Assembly: GCA_003552625.1 (NCBI GenBank)
Contig: PUNM01000155.1
Location: 1 to 48,427, forward strand
Direction: 5' to 3'
DNA from: Ectothiorhodospiraceae bacterium
GTDB lineage: Bacteria > Pseudomonadota > Gammaproteobacteria > Nitrococcales > Halorhodospiraceae
Length of the DNA: 48,427 nucleotides
The notes under the pieces were generated by a model. The model had not been told where the DNA came from. It searched no databases and worked only from the letters and a program-made list of their open reading frames with translations. Made by a program: the position numbers and the translations under genes. Below are positions 17,063 to 26,534 of the stretch, one piece after another. Numbering within the stretch: position 1 is the first letter of the stretch; every line of letters begins with the position of its first letter.

Positions 17063-17092
17063 AGTGTAGCCCCCTGCAGGGGGCCGGAACAA
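17063..17092 (-). promoter_or_regulatory. Sigma-70-type promoter of rpsO-pnp
   Basis: On the minus strand: -35 TTGTTC (17087-17092), 18-base spacer, -10 TACACT (17063-17068). The spacer contains the perfect 16-bp palindrome GCCCCCTGCAGGGGGC (17069-17084), abutting the -10. The location between truB and rpsO matches the known E. coli rpsO promoter position. Confidence 0.6.
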
Positions 17093-17131
17093 GAAATGCT
17101 CAGGCGGCGCGGGACCGCGGTTCAGGCCGCC

Positions 17132-18046
17132 TCACCGGCGCGCCACCAACCGTTTCGGGCCGATTCGGCCGTCATCGAGAACCTGACCCATTCCGAGAAA
17201 CCGCCCGGTGCGATCGTACAGGCGAAGCCAGCCCTCCGTAGGCGCCTTCGGTACGAAGACCGGCTGCCCCTGGACGACGAAATAGGCGAGATCGTCGGCC
17301 AGCTCCACGCCGGTGTACTGATCCAGCGCCGAGTCCATCGGCAGCAGCGTTTCGTCCAGCGCCTCCAGGCCGGACTCGGACCGCGCCTCAAGCTCCGGCA
17401 CCGTCCACATGCCTGGATCCTGGTACGGCCCCAACCCGAGCCGGCGCAGCGCACAGACGTGCCCCACCGTACCGAGCGCACGGGCGATATCTTCGGCCAG
17501 CGTGCGAATGTAGGTCCCCTTGGAGCAGTGAACGACCAGGTCGATCTCCGCCGCGCGCACCTCACTGGCCCGCAGGTCGTGGATCTGCACCTGCCGCGGC
17601 TCCCGCTCTACCTCGATCCCCTGACGGGCCAGGTCGTAGAGCCGCTGCCCCTTGTGCTTGATCGCCGAGTACATGGGCGGGAGCTGCTCGATACTGCCGC
17701 GGAAGCCGGCCAGCGCCTGCTCAACGCCCGTCGCATCGAACTCTGGTACCGGCTGCTCGTCCACCACTTCGCCCTCTGCATCACCGGTGTCGGTACCTAC
17801 GCCAAGGCGACACGTCACCACATATCGCTTATCGGCATCGAGCAGGAAACCGGAGACCTTGGTGGCATCGCCGAAGCAGATCGGCAACAAGCCGGTCGCC
17901 AGCGGATCCAGGCTGCCGGTGTGCCCCGCCTTGCGGGCGCGGAAGAGCTGCTTGACCTGCTGCAGCGCCTTGTTCGAGGTCACCCCCGAAGGCTTGTCGA
18001 GCAGCAGCACGCCGGTGACATTACGGCCACCCCGCCTCTTCGCCAT
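17132..18046 (-). CDS. truB: tRNA pseudouridine(55) synthase TruB
   Basis: Makes pseudouridine 55 in the T loop of tRNAs. It is 304 residues. [16 protein letters not shown] is motif I, and [16 protein letters not shown] holds the catalytic Asp (near residue 48). VDEQP and [17 protein letters not shown], then [14 protein letters not shown], follow in family order. The C-terminus ([14 protein letters not shown]) fits a short PUA domain. It lies 14 bases after rbfA. Confidence 0.97.
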   Translation of the reverse strand: MAKRRGGRNVTGVLLLDKPSGVTSNKALQQVKQLFRARKAGHTGSLDPLATGLLPICFGDATKVSGFLLDADKRYVVTCRLGVGTDTGDAEGEVVDEQPVPEFDATGVEQALAGFRGSIEQLPPMYSAIKHKGQRLYDLARQGIEVEREPRQVQIHDLRASEVRAAEIDLVVHCSKGTYIRTLAEDIARALGTVGHVCALRRLGLGPYQDPGMWTVPELEARSESGLEALDETLLPMDSALDQYTGVELADDLAYFVVQGQPVFVPKAPTEGWLRLYDRTGRFLGMGQVLDDGRIGPKRLVARR

Positions 18047-18060
18047 ACCTTGCCTTCTCC

Positions 18061-18435
18061 TTACTGATTCGGTTCTTCGTCCGCCGGCGGGGCGACCTCG
18101 TCGATGATGGCACTCAGCCGTGCACCGCGGTCGAAGGCAGTGTCGTGCACGAAGTGCAGCTGCGGCGTCCGCTTGGCCCGGATACGCCGCGCCACATGGC
18201 TGCGCAGAAAGCCGTGGGCGCGGTTGAGGACGTCAACGCTGGCAGCCACCTCCTCCGCCTCCGCACCGAGGATCGAGATGTAGACCGTCGCATGGCCCAG
18301 GTCCCTGCTGACCTGCACCTCCGAGAGCGTCACCGAGCCGAGCCGCGGGTCATCGACCTCGTCGCGAATCACTTCAGCCAGCTCCCGCCGGATCTGCTCG
18401 GCGATCCGGCGGCTGCGTGGGTAGTCCTTCGGCAT
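18061..18435 (-). CDS. rbfA: Ribosome-binding factor A
   Basis: A 124-residue KH-fold protein required for late 30S subunit maturation and 16S rRNA 5' processing. Conserved parts are [25 protein letters not shown], the [20 protein letters not shown] strand region, and [15 protein letters not shown] near the end. The C-terminal tail is acidic. The start ATG at 18433-18435 is 8 bases after the infB stop, with AGAGGT upstream. Confidence 0.97.
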   Translation of the reverse strand: MPKDYPRSRRIAEQIRRELAEVIRDEVDDPRLGSVTLSEVQVSRDLGHATVYISILGAEAEEVAASVDVLNRAHGFLRSHVARRIRAKRTPQLHFVHDTAFDRGARLSAIIDEVAPPADEEPNQ

Positions 18436-18443
18436 CGTGACCT

Positions 18444-21116
18444 CTACAGCGTTCGCTGCACCTCAAACCGCTCGAAGCACTCGATCTGGTCGCCGACGCG
18501 GACGTCGTTGTAGTTCTTCACGCCGATCCCGCACTCGGTACCGGAACGGACCTCGTTGACGTCATCCTTGAAACGACGCAGTGACTCGAGTTCGCCTTCA
18601 AAGATGACCACGTTGTCGCGCAGAACGCGGATCGGGTTGCGCCGCCGGACGATGCCATCGACCACAAGGCAGCCGGCCACTTGGCCCAGCTTTGAGGAGC
18701 GGAAAACATCCCGGACTTCCGCCGTACCGAGGATCCGCTCCTCCAACGTCGGCTCAAGCATGCCGGAGATGGCGTTCTTGACCTGCTCGATGGCGTCATA
18801 AATGACGCTGTAGTAGTGCAGATCGACGCCGTTCTCCTGGACCATGCGTTTTGCCGCGGCGTCAGCGCGTACGTTAAAGCCGATCAGGATCGCCTCCGAA
18901 GCGAGCGCCAGGTTCACGTCGGACTCGGTGATGCCGCCCACCCCGGAGGAGACGACGCGCACCCGTACCTCGTCGTGGGAGAGGTCTTCCAGCGACTGGC
19001 GCAGCGCCTCCGCAGAGCCGTGGACGTCCGCCTTGACCAGAAGGTTGATGGTCGCGACCTCGTCCTCCTTCATCTGCGAGAAGAGGTTCTCCATGCGCGC
19101 GGCCTGTTGCTGTGCAAGGCGCTTCTCACGCTGCCGCTCGGTGCGGTTCTCGGCGACCTCGCGCGCGGTACGCTCGTCCTCGACCACCATGAAGTCGTCG
19201 CCGGCATCGGGAAGCCCCGACAGGCCGAGCACCTCCACCGGCGTCGACGGCCCGGCTTCCTTGACTCGCTTGCCGTGCTCATCGACCAGCGCGCGGACAC
19301 GGCCAAACTCCGTGCCGGAAATGACGGTATCCCCCTGATGTAGGAAGCCGTTCTGCACCAGCACCGTGGCCACCGGACCCCGTCCCTTGTCCAGTCGGGA
19401 CTCGAGCACGACGCCCTGTGCATGGCAGTCGCGCACTGCGCTGAGCTCGAGAAGCTCCGCCTGGAGGACGATCGCCTCGATCAGGTCGTCGATCCCGTCA
19501 CCGGTCATTGCCGAGACGTGCACGAACTGCGTCTCGCCGCCCCACTCCTCAGGAATCACCTCCATCTGGGAGAGTTCCTGCTTGACCCGGTTCGGATCCG
19601 CGTCCTCCTTGTCCATCTTGTTGACGGCCACGACGATCGGGACCTCGGCGGCGCGCGCGTGATCGACGGCCTCCTTGGTCTGGGGCATGACACCGTCATC
19701 GGCGGCAACCACCAGAACCACGATGTCCGTCATCTGGGCACCGCGGGCCCGCATGGCCGTAAAGGCCTGGTGGCCCGGCGTATCCAGGAAGGTCGCACTC
19801 CCGCTCGGGGATTCCACCCGGTAGGCCCCGATATGCTGCGTGATGCCACCCGCCTCGCCGGCCGCCACCTTGGCACGCCGGATATGGTCGAGCAGCGACG
19901 TCTTCCCATGGTCGACGTGCCCCATGACGGTGACCACCGGGGCTCGCGGGACCCGCTGACCCTCCGGCTCCTCGGCCTGGCGCAGCAGTTCCTCTTCCAG
20001 GTCCTCGTCGCGCTCGAGCTTCGGCTTGTGCCCCATCTCCTCGACGAGGATCGCTGCCGTCTCCTGATCGATGGCCTGGTTGATGGTCGCCATCACGCCC
20101 TGCTTCATCATCTCTTTGATGAGGATGGCGGCCTTGATGCTCATCCGGTCAGCCAGCTCGGCGACCGTGATCGTTTCAGGGATCTCGACCTCGCGCACAA
20201 CCGGGGCCGTAGGACGCTCGAACTCCTGCTGGAGCTGGCGCGCGGCCGTGCCACCCGAGCCGCGCTTCTTGCCACGCCGGCTGGAGGCGCCACCGCCTTC
20301 GTCCTTCTTCCTTTTCTTACCCTTGGATTCTTGCTTGCGCTGCGCGCGCTCTTCGGCCTCGCGCTCGCGGCGGGCCTCCTGCTCGGCGCGCTTGCGCTCA
20401 CGCTCCTCCTCGCGCTTCTTGGCCTCGTCCTGCTGGCTCTTCGGCTTCTCCTTGAGCGCCTCAGCCTGCGCCGCAGCCGTCTGCTCCGCCGCCTGCTCTT
20501 CCGGATCCTCGGCCGCAGCGGGCTCTTCTCCGGCAGAGGCTTCGGCAGATTCCTCGGGCGCCTGTCCCTCGGCCGGCACCTCATCACCTTCCGGAGCCGA
20601 CGCCTCATCGGCCAGCGGTTCCGCCTGTACCTCCGCACCCTGCCCTTCGGCAGAGCCCGTGGCGGCAGCCTCATTCTGGCGCTCCGCCTCTTCCTGCTCC
20701 AGTGCGCGCTCGAGCTGCGCAGCAGCCTCTTCGGCCTCTTGGCGCTTCTGATCCTCGGCCTCGATATCGCTGCGCTTGACGTACGTCCGGCGCTTGCGCA
20801 CCTCGACGTTCACCGTCCGCGTCTGCCGCGGTCCGCGCGACCCGGCATCGCGTCCCGCCGGCATCTTGAGCTGGCTATGGCTACGCCGCTTGAGGGTGAT
20901 CTTCTTGGGGGATCCACTGCCCGAGCCGGCGCTCTCCTCCTCACCCGGCGTGTCACCCCCCTGGCGCAGATGGGCCAGCAGCGCTGCCTTGTCCTCTGCC
21001 GACAGGACTGCCTCGTCATCACGACGACCGAGCCCCGCCGCCTCCAGTTGGCTCTGGAGTCGCTCGACAGGGATCCCCACCGTCTGCGCAAATTGCTTAA
21101 CCGTCGTTTCCGCCAT
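18444..21116 (-). CDS. infB: Translation initiation factor IF-2
   Basis: GTPase that brings fMet-tRNA to the 30S P site and joins the subunits. It is 890 residues, the same length as E. coli IF2. An N-terminal IF2_N domain is followed by a long low-complexity Glu/Ala linker (about 110-290) with Lys/Arg/Glu repeats. A second IF2_N domain and the G domain come next: GHVDHGKT at about residue 395, [15 protein letters not shown] and SAMTGDG. The C-terminal domains end near [18 protein letters not shown]. The linker's composition generates many false frames on the other strand. Confidence 0.98.
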   Translation of the reverse strand: MAETTVKQFAQTVGIPVERLQSQLEAAGLGRRDDEAVLSAEDKAALLAHLRQGGDTPGEEESAGSGSGSPKKITLKRRSHSQLKMPAGRDAGSRGPRQTRTVNVEVRKRRTYVKRSDIEAEDQKRQEAEEAAAQLERALEQEEAERQNEAAATGSAEGQGAEVQAEPLADEASAPEGDEVPAEGQAPEESAEASAGEEPAAAEDPEEQAAEQTAAAQAEALKEKPKSQQDEAKKREEERERKRAEQEARREREAEERAQRKQESKGKKRKKDEGGGASSRRGKKRGSGGTAARQLQQEFERPTAPVVREVEIPETITVAELADRMSIKAAILIKEMMKQGVMATINQAIDQETAAILVEEMGHKPKLERDEDLEEELLRQAEEPEGQRVPRAPVVTVMGHVDHGKTSLLDHIRRAKVAAGEAGGITQHIGAYRVESPSGSATFLDTPGHQAFTAMRARGAQMTDIVVLVVAADDGVMPQTKEAVDHARAAEVPIVVAVNKMDKEDADPNRVKQELSQMEVIPEEWGGETQFVHVSAMTGDGIDDLIEAIVLQAELLELSAVRDCHAQGVVLESRLDKGRGPVATVLVQNGFLHQGDTVISGTEFGRVRALVDEHGKRVKEAGPSTPVEVLGLSGLPDAGDDFMVVEDERTAREVAENRTERQREKRLAQQQAARMENLFSQMKEDEVATINLLVKADVHGSAEALRQSLEDLSHDEVRVRVVSSGVGGITESDVNLALASEAILIGFNVRADAAAKRMVQENGVDLHYYSVIYDAIEQVKNAISGMLEPTLEERILGTAEVRDVFRSSKLGQVAGCLVVDGIVRRRNPIRVLRDNVVIFEGELESLRRFKDDVNEVRSGTECGIGVKNYNDVRVGDQIECFERFEVQRTL

Positions 21117-21169
21117 AGATCACTCCCCGGACGCGGCCCAAGTCACCGACCTCGTCGTGTCCTCTCGGT

Positions 21170-22675
21170 TCATTCGGCGCGCGGTGCCTCTTCGCTCGCC
21201 GCGAACCACGGCTCGCGCGCCTTCATGATCAGCTTCCCGGCGCGCTCCTCGTCCATTCCTTCGATCTCCATGAGGTCGTCGACGGACTGGTCGGCAAGGT
21301 CGTCCACCGTCGTTATGCCAAGCTCAGCCAGCGCGGCCGCGGTCTCCTCGTCCATGCCCTCGAGCGCACGCAGCTCCTCGCTGGCCTGCCCGCCCTCAGC
21401 CTCTTCGGCGATAGCCTGCGCAAGCAAGACATCGCGAGCCCGGGCACGCAGGGCGTCGACCACCTCTTCATCGAACTCCTCGATCTCGAGTAGTTCCGCC
21501 GTGGGAACGTAGGCCACTTCCTCGATACTGGAGAAACCTTCCTGCACCAGGATGCCGGCCACGTCCTCATCGACATCGAGATTGTCCATGAACAGCTGCA
21601 GCAGCTCCCCGGCCTCTCGCTCGCTCTTCGCCTCCGCCTCCTGGGCGGTCATGACATTGAGTTCCCAGCCGGTCAGCTCGCTGGCCAGGCGCACGTTCTG
21701 ACCACCGCGGCCAATCGCCTGCGAAAGCTGCTCTTCCGCCACGGCGATATCCATGGCGTTGCGGTCCTCATCGACGACAATCGACTCCACCTCGGCCGGC
21801 GCCAGGGCATTGATCACGAACTGCGCCGGATTCTCGTCCCACGGGATGATGTCGATACGCTCGCCGCTGAGTTCGTTGGAAACAGCCTGGACACGCGAGC
21901 CCCGCATGCCGACGCAAGCACCCACCGGATCGATACGCGGATCCAGAGCCCGCACCGAGATCTTCGCCCGCATGCCGGGGTCCCGGGCGGCACCGAGGAT
22001 CTCGATCAGCCCCTGGCCCACCTCCGGGACCTCGATCTTGAACAGCTCGACCAGGAATTCATTGCAGGTGCGGCTGACGAACAGCTGCGGCCCGCGCGGC
22101 TCCGAGCGCACATCGCGCAGATACCCGCGCACCCGGTCGTTGGGGCGCACGGCCTCCCGCGGGATCAGATCCTCGCGCGAGACCAGCGCCTCCGCGTTTT
22201 CGCCCAGATCGATGATCGCGCTGCCGCGCTCCATGCGCTTGACAGTGCCATTGACCAGCTCACCGATGCGGTTCTTGTAGGCTTCAACAATCTGCGCCCG
22301 CTCGGCTTCGCGCACCTTCTGGACGATCACCTGCTTTGCGGTCTGCGCCGCTATTCGGCCGAAATCCACCGACTCGATCGGCTCTTCGACAAAGCCGCCG
22401 ACCTCAGCGCTCGGGTCCCGCTCCTGCGCCCGCTCAAGGCTGATCTGCCGCTGCGGGTCCTCCACCGACTCCTCGTCCTCGACGACTTCCCAGCGCCGGT
22501 AGGTAGCGTAATCACCGCTTTGCCGATCCACCGAGACGCGGGCGTCGATGTCTTCGGCGTGGCGCTTGCGCGTCGCCGAGGCGAGGGCCGCTTCGATGGC
22601 CTCGAAGATCACCTCCCGGTCAACGCCCTTTTCATTGGAGGTGGCCTCCACGACCAACAGGATATCTTTACTCAT
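21170..22675 (-). CDS. nusA: Transcription termination/antitermination protein NusA
   Basis: RNA polymerase-binding factor in pausing, termination and antitermination, 501 residues. Order: N-terminal polymerase-binding domain (1-130), S1 domain ([21 protein letters not shown]), KH1 ([19 protein letters not shown]), KH2 ([18 protein letters not shown]), and two acidic helix-hairpin-helix repeats at the C-terminus (around [20 protein letters not shown] and [20 protein letters not shown]). The two acidic repeats are the gammaproteobacterial form. It lies between rimP and infB with 37- and 53-base gaps. Confidence 0.98.
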   Translation of the reverse strand: MSKDILLVVEATSNEKGVDREVIFEAIEAALASATRKRHAEDIDARVSVDRQSGDYATYRRWEVVEDEESVEDPQRQISLERAQERDPSAEVGGFVEEPIESVDFGRIAAQTAKQVIVQKVREAERAQIVEAYKNRIGELVNGTVKRMERGSAIIDLGENAEALVSREDLIPREAVRPNDRVRGYLRDVRSEPRGPQLFVSRTCNEFLVELFKIEVPEVGQGLIEILGAARDPGMRAKISVRALDPRIDPVGACVGMRGSRVQAVSNELSGERIDIIPWDENPAQFVINALAPAEVESIVVDEDRNAMDIAVAEEQLSQAIGRGGQNVRLASELTGWELNVMTAQEAEAKSEREAGELLQLFMDNLDVDEDVAGILVQEGFSSIEEVAYVPTAELLEIEEFDEEVVDALRARARDVLLAQAIAEEAEGGQASEELRALEGMDEETAAALAELGITTVDDLADQSVDDLMEIEGMDEERAGKLIMKAREPWFAASEEAPRAE

Positions 22676-22712
22676 GCCTCCGACTCCGCTGTTCTCTCGC
22701 GGCCGACGTTCG

Positions 22713-23168
22713 TCACGGCTCCAGGTCCAGCCGTGCCCGTTCGATCAGCTCCAGGGGAATACGCCACTCCGTGCCGTCGGGATCCCGCACGACCACATGA
22801 TCGCCATCCAGCCCGACCAGCACGCCGGTCAACCGCCGGCGACCTTCGTACAGCTCGAGTAGACGCAACTTGATCCGCTCGCCGCTGAAGCGCTCGTAAT
22901 CCGCCGCCTTGAAGATAGGGCGGTCCAGCCCCGGCGATGAAACCTCCAGGGAATAAGCCCCCGGGATCGGATCTTCCACGTCGAGCAATCCACTGACCTG
23001 ATGGCTGACCGCCTCACAATCCTCCAGCCGGATGCCCGCCGGGGTGTCGATATAGACACGCAGCGTCCGATTGCCCTTGGCACCGATGAGCTCTACACCG
23101 ACCAGCTCATAACCGAGCCCGGACACGGTTGGCTCCAGGAGTTGATGTAAGGTCTGGATTTTTGACAT
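22713..23168 (-). CDS. rimP: Ribosome maturation factor RimP
   Basis: A 151-residue protein for 30S subunit assembly. Matching blocks are [56 protein letters not shown] and a C-terminal SH3-like part ([18 protein letters not shown]). The ATG at 23166-23168 has no strong ribosome binding site: it follows only 15 bases after the T tract of a hairpin terminator, and GGTGCCGG is the only purine-rich stretch. A frame extension further upstream is rejected as non-conserved. First protein gene of the nusA-infB operon. Confidence 0.95.
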   Translation of the reverse strand: MSKIQTLHQLLEPTVSGLGYELVGVELIGAKGNRTLRVYIDTPAGIRLEDCEAVSHQVSGLLDVEDPIPGAYSLEVSSPGLDRPIFKAADYERFSGERIKLRLLELYEGRRRLTGVLVGLDGDHVVVRDPDGTEWRIPLELIERARLDLEP

Positions 23169-23182
23169 CCGGCACCACAAAC

Positions 23183-23202
23183 AAAAAAAGGGCCCGAGGC
23201 CC
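23183..23202 (-). terminator. Intrinsic terminator/attenuator just before rimP
   Basis: On the minus strand a GGGCC/GGCCC stem with a TCG loop is followed by seven T. The T run ends only 15 bases before the rimP ATG. Another GC-rich hairpin (CCGCCGG / CCGGCGG, 23213-23230) lies immediately upstream and could act as a competing structure. Confidence 0.7.
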
Positions 23203-23337
23203 TCCCGAATCCCCGCCGGCGCACCGGCGGCGGGCGTTTCATCGTGTGCGCGGCTCCAAACGTCCTCGCACCATCGGCCGGGCATTATACACGCCGACTT
23301 GCGCACAAAAAAGCGCGCACACGGGGCGACCGGATAC

Positions 23338-23365
23338 AAAAAAGGCGGCCGCTGGCCGCCTTTTT
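23338..23365 (-). terminator. Intrinsic terminator after metY (bidirectional form)
   Basis: A7-bp stem GGCGGCC/GGCCGCC with a 3-base loop, flanked by six A and five T, so it has a T tract in either direction. On the minus strand it lies 8 bases after the tRNA 3' end. Confidence 0.85.
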
Positions 23366-23372
23366 CTCGAGT

Positions 23373-23449
<77 letters not shown>

Positions 23450-23462
23450 ACTGTCAAAGGTT

Positions 23463-23491
23463 ATTCTAATGCACGTGCATGCAAACTTCAA
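23463..23491 (-). promoter_or_regulatory. Sigma-70-type promoter of metY
   Basis: -35 TTGAAG (23486-23491), 17-base spacer, -10 TAGAAT (23463-23468). The spacer holds the perfect 12-bp palindrome ATGCACGTGCAT (23469-23480) abutting the -10. The predicted start is about 7-10 bases before the tRNA. It lies 12 bases after the nuoN stop, with no terminator between. Confidence 0.75.
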
Positions 23492-23503
23492 ACCGCGCGA
23501 TCT

Positions 23504-24958
23504 TCACAGGCCGAGCGCCGCCTGGCACAGGGCGATAAGCCGCTCCGGGAAGATGCCCAGCACGAGAACGGCTGCGCCGTTGACCAGCAACACCCCGCGC
23601 ACGGCGGCCGACGCACCGGGGCGCGGCAGTTCCGCCGACTGCTCTCCCTCCGCGGGCCGGTCGAAGTAGGCCACCTTCAGCACCCGCAGGTAGTAGAAAG
23701 CCCCGATGACCGCCGCAACCACAGCAAGGATCGCCAGCGGGATCAGCCCGGCCTCTACCGCCGACTTAAGCACCAGATACTTGGCATAGAAGCCAATGGT
23801 TCCAGGGATTCCCGTCATGGAGACCATGACCAGCAGCAGCACCCCGGCATAGACCGGGTGGCGCTCGTTCAACCCCCGCAGGTCAGCGATCTCCTCGGCC
23901 TCGAAGCCGGAGCGCGAGAGCACGGTCAACAGCCCGAAGGCCGCCGCAGCCATGATGCCGTAGGCGATCGTATAGAACAGCGCTGCCGCGTGCCCCGCGT
24001 CGGTCCCCGCACTGAAGCCCACCATGATAAAGCCGGCGTGGGCGATCGCCGAATAGGCCAGCAACCGCTTGAAGTTGGTCTGCACGATGGCCGCCAGATT
24101 GCCGAGCAGCAGCGAGACCACCGCGAGCAGGAGCAGCATCGGCTGCAGCTGATCGTGGAGCGGTCCGAGCCCATCGACAAGCAGGCGCAGGAAAAGCGCG
24201 ACCGCCGCCACTTTGGGCGCCGTACTCAGAAACAGGGTCACCGGCGTGGGCGCACCCTGGTACACGTCGGGCACCCAGGCGTGGAAGGGCGCGGCCCCCA
24301 GCTTGAAGGCCACACCAACGAGCATGAAGGTCATGCCGAAGAGCAGCAGCAGCGGATCGTCGGTCTGCGCGGCGACCTCGGCGATTCGGGCCAGTTCCAG
24401 GCTGGCCGTCGCGCCGTAGACCATGGACATGCCGTAAAGCAGGATGCCCGAAGCCAGCGCCCCCAGGACGAAGTACTTCATGGCGGCCTCGGCGGCCTGT
24501 CGCGAATCGCGGTGGTAAGCCACCAGTGCATAGAGCGACAGGGACAGCAGCTCCAGTCCCATATAGAGACTCAGCAGGCTGCCGCCGGAGGCGATTACCA
24601 GCATGCCCTGGGTCGCGAACAGTGCGAGCAGGTAGAACTCCCCCTGCAACAACCCGCGCGGACGCAAGTAAGGCCGCGTGTAGGCGAGCGCCAGCGCCGC
24701 CAGCAACGCCACCGCTGCCTTGAGCACCCCGCTCAGCGAGTCCGCCACGTAGTGCCCGGAGAAGGTGATCTCGGCGATTCCCCAGTGGCTACCCAGCGCA
24801 ATCGCTGCTGTAACCAGCAGGGAAAATTGCGTGAGGTAGAAAGTCAGCGTCCGCTGCGGATCGCGCGAAAAGAGATCGACAAGCAGCACGCCGCACGTCG
24901 CGGCGAGCAGCCACATTTCCGGCAGCGCCAGGGAGAATTGGGGCATCTCGAAGCTCAT
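23504..24958 (-). CDS. nuoN: NADH-quinone oxidoreductase subunit N
   Basis: Antiporter-like proton-pumping subunit of complex I, 484 residues with about 14 hydrophobic helices. The family core is visible: GLELLSLSLYALVAYHRDSR (with the key Glu of helix 5), FKLGAAPFHAWVPDVYQGAPTPV (helix 7 Lys followed by the HxWxPDxYqGAPTP motif), LLAYSAIAHAG (broken helix), and ASMTGIPGT-like SMTGIPGTIGFYAKY. It is the last gene of nuoA-N and starts 13 bases after nuoM. Confidence 0.97.
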   Translation of the reverse strand: MSFEMPQFSLALPEMWLLAATCGVLLVDLFSRDPQRTLTFYLTQFSLLVTAAIALGSHWGIAEITFSGHYVADSLSGVLKAAVALLAALALAYTRPYLRPRGLLQGEFYLLALFATQGMLVIASGGSLLSLYMGLELLSLSLYALVAYHRDSRQAAEAAMKYFVLGALASGILLYGMSMVYGATASLELARIAEVAAQTDDPLLLLFGMTFMLVGVAFKLGAAPFHAWVPDVYQGAPTPVTLFLSTAPKVAAVALFLRLLVDGLGPLHDQLQPMLLLLAVVSLLLGNLAAIVQTNFKRLLAYSAIAHAGFIMVGFSAGTDAGHAAALFYTIAYGIMAAAAFGLLTVLSRSGFEAEEIADLRGLNERHPVYAGVLLLVMVSMTGIPGTIGFYAKYLVLKSAVEAGLIPLAILAVVAAVIGAFYYLRVLKVAYFDRPAEGEQSAELPRPGASAAVRGVLLVNGAAVLVLGIFPERLIALCQAALGL

Positions 24959-24971
24959 GGGCTCTCCTTCC

Positions 24972-26489
24972 TTACCGGGCAGCCGAGAGCGCTGCGGAGA
25001 CGTCGTTCATTAATTCGACCAGGGTTGGCTCAGCCATGCCGATCAGTGCCTGCGGGTAGAGACCGAGGCCGAGCACGAGAAGCGCGAGGACCGCAAGCAG
25101 ACCGAACTCACGGCCGTCCAGATCCTGCAGCGCAGCCACCCGATCGTTGCCGACCGGACCGAAGACCACGCGCTTGACCAGCCAGAGCGAATAGGCCGCG
25201 CCGACGATCAGCGTCAAGCCGGCTATCAGCGCGTACCAGAAGCTCGCCTGGAAGCTGCCGAGGATGACCAGAAATTCGCCGACAAATCCAGAGGTCCCCG
25301 GCAGTCCCGCGTTGGCCATGGCGAAGACCACGAAGAAGGCGCCAAAGATCGGCATGCGGTTCACCACGCCCCCGTAGTCGGCAATATTCCGGGTGTGCAT
25401 ACGGTCGTAGAGGACGCCGACACACAGGAACAGTGCCGCCGAGATGAACCCGTGGGAGATCAACTGTACATAGCCGCCAGTCATCGCCATCAGTGCACCA
25501 TCCCCCGCATCTGCCCCGAGCCCGGCCTGGAAGATGACGAAGAAGCCGAGGGTGGCAAAGCCCATATGCGCGATGGACGAGTAGGCGATGAGGCGTTTCA
25601 TGTCCTCCTGGACCATCGCCACCAAACCGATATAGACGATGGCAATCAGCGACATCGCAATAACCAGCCAGGCCAGTTCCTGGCTGGCTTCCGGCGTGAT
25701 CGGCAGAGCAAAGCGCAGGAAGCCGTAGGCCCCCATCTTCAGCGTGATCGCCGCGAGGATCACCGAGCCCCCCGTCGGCGCTTCGGTGTGCGCGTCGGGC
25801 AGCCAGGTGTGGACCGGCCACATCGGGACCTTCACCGCAAAGGCGGCAAGCAGCGCCAGGAAGATGAGGATTTGCGCCTCAAGGCCAATGGCCAGGCCGT
25901 GGAAGTCAAGGATGCCGAAGCTTCCTGCCTGCGCTCGCAGGTAGAGGAAGGCGATGAGCATCAACACGGAGCCGAGGAAGGTGTAGAGAAAGAATTTGAT
26001 CGTCGCGTAGATGCGGTTCGCTCCGCCCCAGATGCCAATGAGCAGGAACATCGGCACCAGCATGGCCTCCCAGAAGACATAGAAGAGGATGGCATCGAGG
26101 GCGGCGAAGACCCCGATCATCAGCCCCTCCATGATCAGGAAGGCCCCCATGTACTGCGCCGGCCGATACTGGATCCCGGTGCGGCCTGCGATGACCACCA
26201 GCAACGTGGCGAAAGCGGTCAGCACCACCAGGGGCATGGAGATCCCGTCAACGCCCAGGTGATAGTGGATATCGAAGGTCGGCACCCAGGCGCGCTTCTC
26301 CACGAACTGCATGCCGCCGCCCGGTTCGAAGGCGAACCAGAGGGCCAGGCTGAGCAGGAACGTCACCCCGGCGAATCCCGTAGCCACCTGGCGCACCGCC
26401 GCCTCCGAGCGGCGCCCGATGGCGAGCACTGCAGCGCCGCCCAGGATCGGCAGCCAAATGATCAGGCTAAGCAACCAACCGTCGAACAT
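24972..26489 (-). CDS. nuoM: NADH-quinone oxidoreductase subunit M
   Basis: Antiporter-like proton-pumping subunit of complex I. It has 505 residues and about 14 hydrophobic helices. Motifs: FYVFWEAMLVPMFLLIGIWG (helix 5 Glu), AVKVPMWPVHTWLPDAHTEAPT (helix 7 Lys and HTWLPDAH), LIAYSSIAHMGFATLGF, and ANAGLPGTSGFVGEFL. The start ATG is 45 bases after the nuoL stop. Confidence 0.97.
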   Translation of the reverse strand: MFDGWLLSLIIWLPILGGAAVLAIGRRSEAAVRQVATGFAGVTFLLSLALWFAFEPGGGMQFVEKRAWVPTFDIHYHLGVDGISMPLVVLTAFATLLVVIAGRTGIQYRPAQYMGAFLIMEGLMIGVFAALDAILFYVFWEAMLVPMFLLIGIWGGANRIYATIKFFLYTFLGSVLMLIAFLYLRAQAGSFGILDFHGLAIGLEAQILIFLALLAAFAVKVPMWPVHTWLPDAHTEAPTGGSVILAAITLKMGAYGFLRFALPITPEASQELAWLVIAMSLIAIVYIGLVAMVQEDMKRLIAYSSIAHMGFATLGFFVIFQAGLGADAGDGALMAMTGGYVQLISHGFISAALFLCVGVLYDRMHTRNIADYGGVVNRMPIFGAFFVVFAMANAGLPGTSGFVGEFLVILGSFQASFWYALIAGLTLIVGAAYSLWLVKRVVFGPVGNDRVAALQDLDGREFGLLAVLALLVLGLGLYPQALIGMAEPTLVELMNDVSAALSAAR

Positions 26490-26534
26490 CCGTTCTTCCC
26501 CTGCGTTCTGGCGCGTCCGTGGAGTTTCCGCGCG

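Noticed and set aside
19422-21512. Plus-strand frame opposite infB with Leu-rich, apparently membrane-like segments
   Set aside because: The Leu runs are the complement of the Glu/Lys/Ala-rich IF2 linker, not a membrane protein.
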